Shown: positions 63,080 to 64,000 of the stretch, piece by piece
Layout of the letters: every line of letters starts with the position of its first letter
Numbering within the stretch: the first letter of the stretch is position 1
Source: Candidatus Dormiibacterota bacterium
GTDB taxonomy: Bacteria > Acidobacteriota > Polarisedimenticolia > Gp22-AA2
Direction: 5' to 3'
Assembly (NCBI GenBank): GCA_035635555.1
Contig: DASQAT010000035.1
Coordinates: 186,001-250,000, forward strand
Length of the DNA: 64,000 nucleotides
Translations under genes and position numbers: made by a program
Notes under the pieces: model-generated
The model's input: the letters and a program-made list of their open reading frames with translations, nothing else
Told to the model about the DNA's origin: nothing
The model's database searches: none

Positions 63080-63982
63080 GTGAAAATCCTGGTCAGCGGT
63101 TCCACGGGGCTCGTCGGCTCGGCGCTCGTCCCCTCCCTGTCCACCGCCGGACACGAGGTGGCGCGTCTGGTGCGCGCGCCCGGCGCCGGATCCGCGATCT
63201 CCTGGGACCCGGCGCGCGGGGTCCTCGACCGCGCGTCCCTGGAGGGGTTCGACGCCATCGTCCACCTGTCCGGCGAGAGCATCGCCAGCGGCCGCTGGAG
63301 TGCTGTGAAGAAGACCCGCATCCACGACAGTCGTGTGACGAGCACCGCTCTTCTCGCCGGCGCGATCGCGGGCCTGTCGAGGCCACCCGGAGTTTTTCTG
63401 TGCGCCTCGGCTATCGGTTTCTACGGCGATCGCGGCGACGCGATCCTCACGGAGGACAGCCCCTCCGGGAAGGACTTCCTGTCGCGCGTCTGCCGGGCCT
63501 GGGAAGCGGCCTCCGAGCCGGCCGCGCAGAAGGGCGTGCGCGTGGTGCGGCACCGGTTCGGGATGATCCTGAGTCCCGCCGGGGGCGGGCTCGCGAAAAT
63601 GCTGCCGCCGTTCAGGCTCGGCGCCGGCGGCCGCCTCGGCAGCGGCCGGCAGTTCATCTCCTGGATCGCCATCGACGACGTCCTGGGGGCCCTCGAACAC
63701 GCCCTCAGCGCGGGAGCGCTCGCAGGCCCCGTCAACACGGTGAGCCCGCGGCCGGTGACCAACGAGGAGTTCACGAAGACCCTCGGCCGCGTCCTGCGCC
63801 GGCCGACGATCGCGGCGATGCCCGCGTTCGTGGCGCGTCTCGTGTTCGGGGAGATGGCCGACGCCCTGCTCCTTGCGAGCCAGCGCGTCGAGCCGAGGCG
63901 CCTCTTGGCGTCCGGCTACCGCTTCCGCTATCCTGACCTCGAGCCGGCCCTGCGTCACCTGCTCGATCGTCGCGCCGGATAG
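63080..63982 (+). CDS. NAD(P)-dependent epimerase, TIGR01777 (SulA/YfcH-like) family
   Basis: 300 residues. Rossmann motif GSTGLVGSALVPSL, then VHLSGESIASGRWS and CASAIGFYGDRGD, all typical of the TIGR01777 group of short-chain dehydrogenase-like proteins. The C-terminal domain with FISWIAIDDV and NTVSPRPVTNEEF is intact. The start is GTG 63080 with AGGAGG 8 nt upstream. The role of this family is poorly defined; nucleotide-sugar epimerase-like activity is suggested. Confidence 0.93.
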   Translation: MKILVSGSTGLVGSALVPSLSTAGHEVARLVRAPGAGSAISWDPARGVLDRASLEGFDAIVHLSGESIASGRWSAVKKTRIHDSRVTSTALLAGAIAGLSRPPGVFLCASAIGFYGDRGDAILTEDSPSGKDFLSRVCRAWEAASEPAAQKGVRVVRHRFGMILSPAGGGLAKMLPPFRLGAGGRLGSGRQFISWIAIDDVLGALEHALSAGALAGPVNTVSPRPVTNEEFTKTLGRVLRRPTIAAMPAFVARLVFGEMADALLLASQRVEPRRLLASGYRFRYPDLEPALRHLLDRRAG

Positions 63983-64000
63983 TGGATCGGCCCGGGAGCG

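Overview
The window is GC-rich, densely packed chromosomal DNA from a Gram-negative bacterium. Support for this includes an OmpA-family outer-membrane protein, a DegP-type periplasmic protease, Tat and lipoprotein signals, an MFP/ABC efflux system, and many GTG starts (about a dozen, plus one TTG). Housekeeping genes (ligA, nadE, ilvD, queF) are scattered among enzymes of uncertain role. There are no rRNA, tRNA, phage, IS or CRISPR features. The protein set and sequence style fit an uncultured Acidobacteriota-like or similar deep-branching lineage. That placement is inferred from general impression only.

Layout. 1-6373 (minus): a truncated degP/htrA, a single-domain response regulator, then a three-gene unit of sensor kinase, DNA ligase ligA and NtrC-type sigma-54 activator joined by one-base stop/start overlaps. 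A terminator and a consensus sigma-54 promoter separate the activator from the response regulator. 6579-15134: OmpA/TSP3 protein, M16 peptidase, lipoprotein, unknown protein and glutamine-dependent NAD synthetase. 15137-19735: an operon of ABM-fold, O-methyltransferase, phosphoesterase and VOC genes; a small CxxCH protein; an unknown membrane protein; tryptophanase. 19859-25403 (plus): a catabolic operon of ALDH, crotonase, MDR dehydrogenase, second crotonase and amidohydrolase. 25416-28455: a pseudo-receiver/PilZ protein divergent from a split MetE-like pair. 28479-34709 (minus): a secreted matrixin with its partner, queF with a dienelactone-hydrolase homologue, and a second ALDH. 34788-38875: VIT-type transporter, small protein, Tat-exported N-methyl amino-acid oxidase-like flavoprotein, and two PAP2-like paralogues arranged tail to tail. 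39003-43405 (minus): TldE/TldD, a very basic small protein and a patatin. 43421-47551 (minus): a swivel-first fused isopropylmalate-dehydratase-like enzyme and ilvD, separated by a 408-bp gap with a perfect 33-bp inverted repeat. 47642-51002 (plus): a Cys/Met-type PLP enzyme, then ECF sigma factor, O6-alkylguanine transferase fused to an Ada zinc domain, and a 2OG-Fe(II) oxygenase. 51022-55343 (minus): MFP/ATPase/permease/permease efflux operon. 55455-63982: two Tat flavoenzymes with a small membrane protein, an FmdB-type zinc ribbon, a winged-helix membrane regulator, a CreD-like protein, an MFS transporter and a TIGR01777-type epimerase.

How the genes may work together. The most system-like groups are (i) the kinase-ligase-activator unit with its adjacent sigma-54 promoter, (ii) the sigma factor-Ogt/Ada-oxygenase operon, which reads as a candidate alkylation-damage response without an AraC-type Ada regulator, and (iii) Tat-exported TldD with TldE and a small basic protein. 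At the promoter level, many genes have a TAGAAT/TAGGAT/TATAAT-like -10 box preceded by G/C and lying very close to the start codon; some transcripts may be leaderless.
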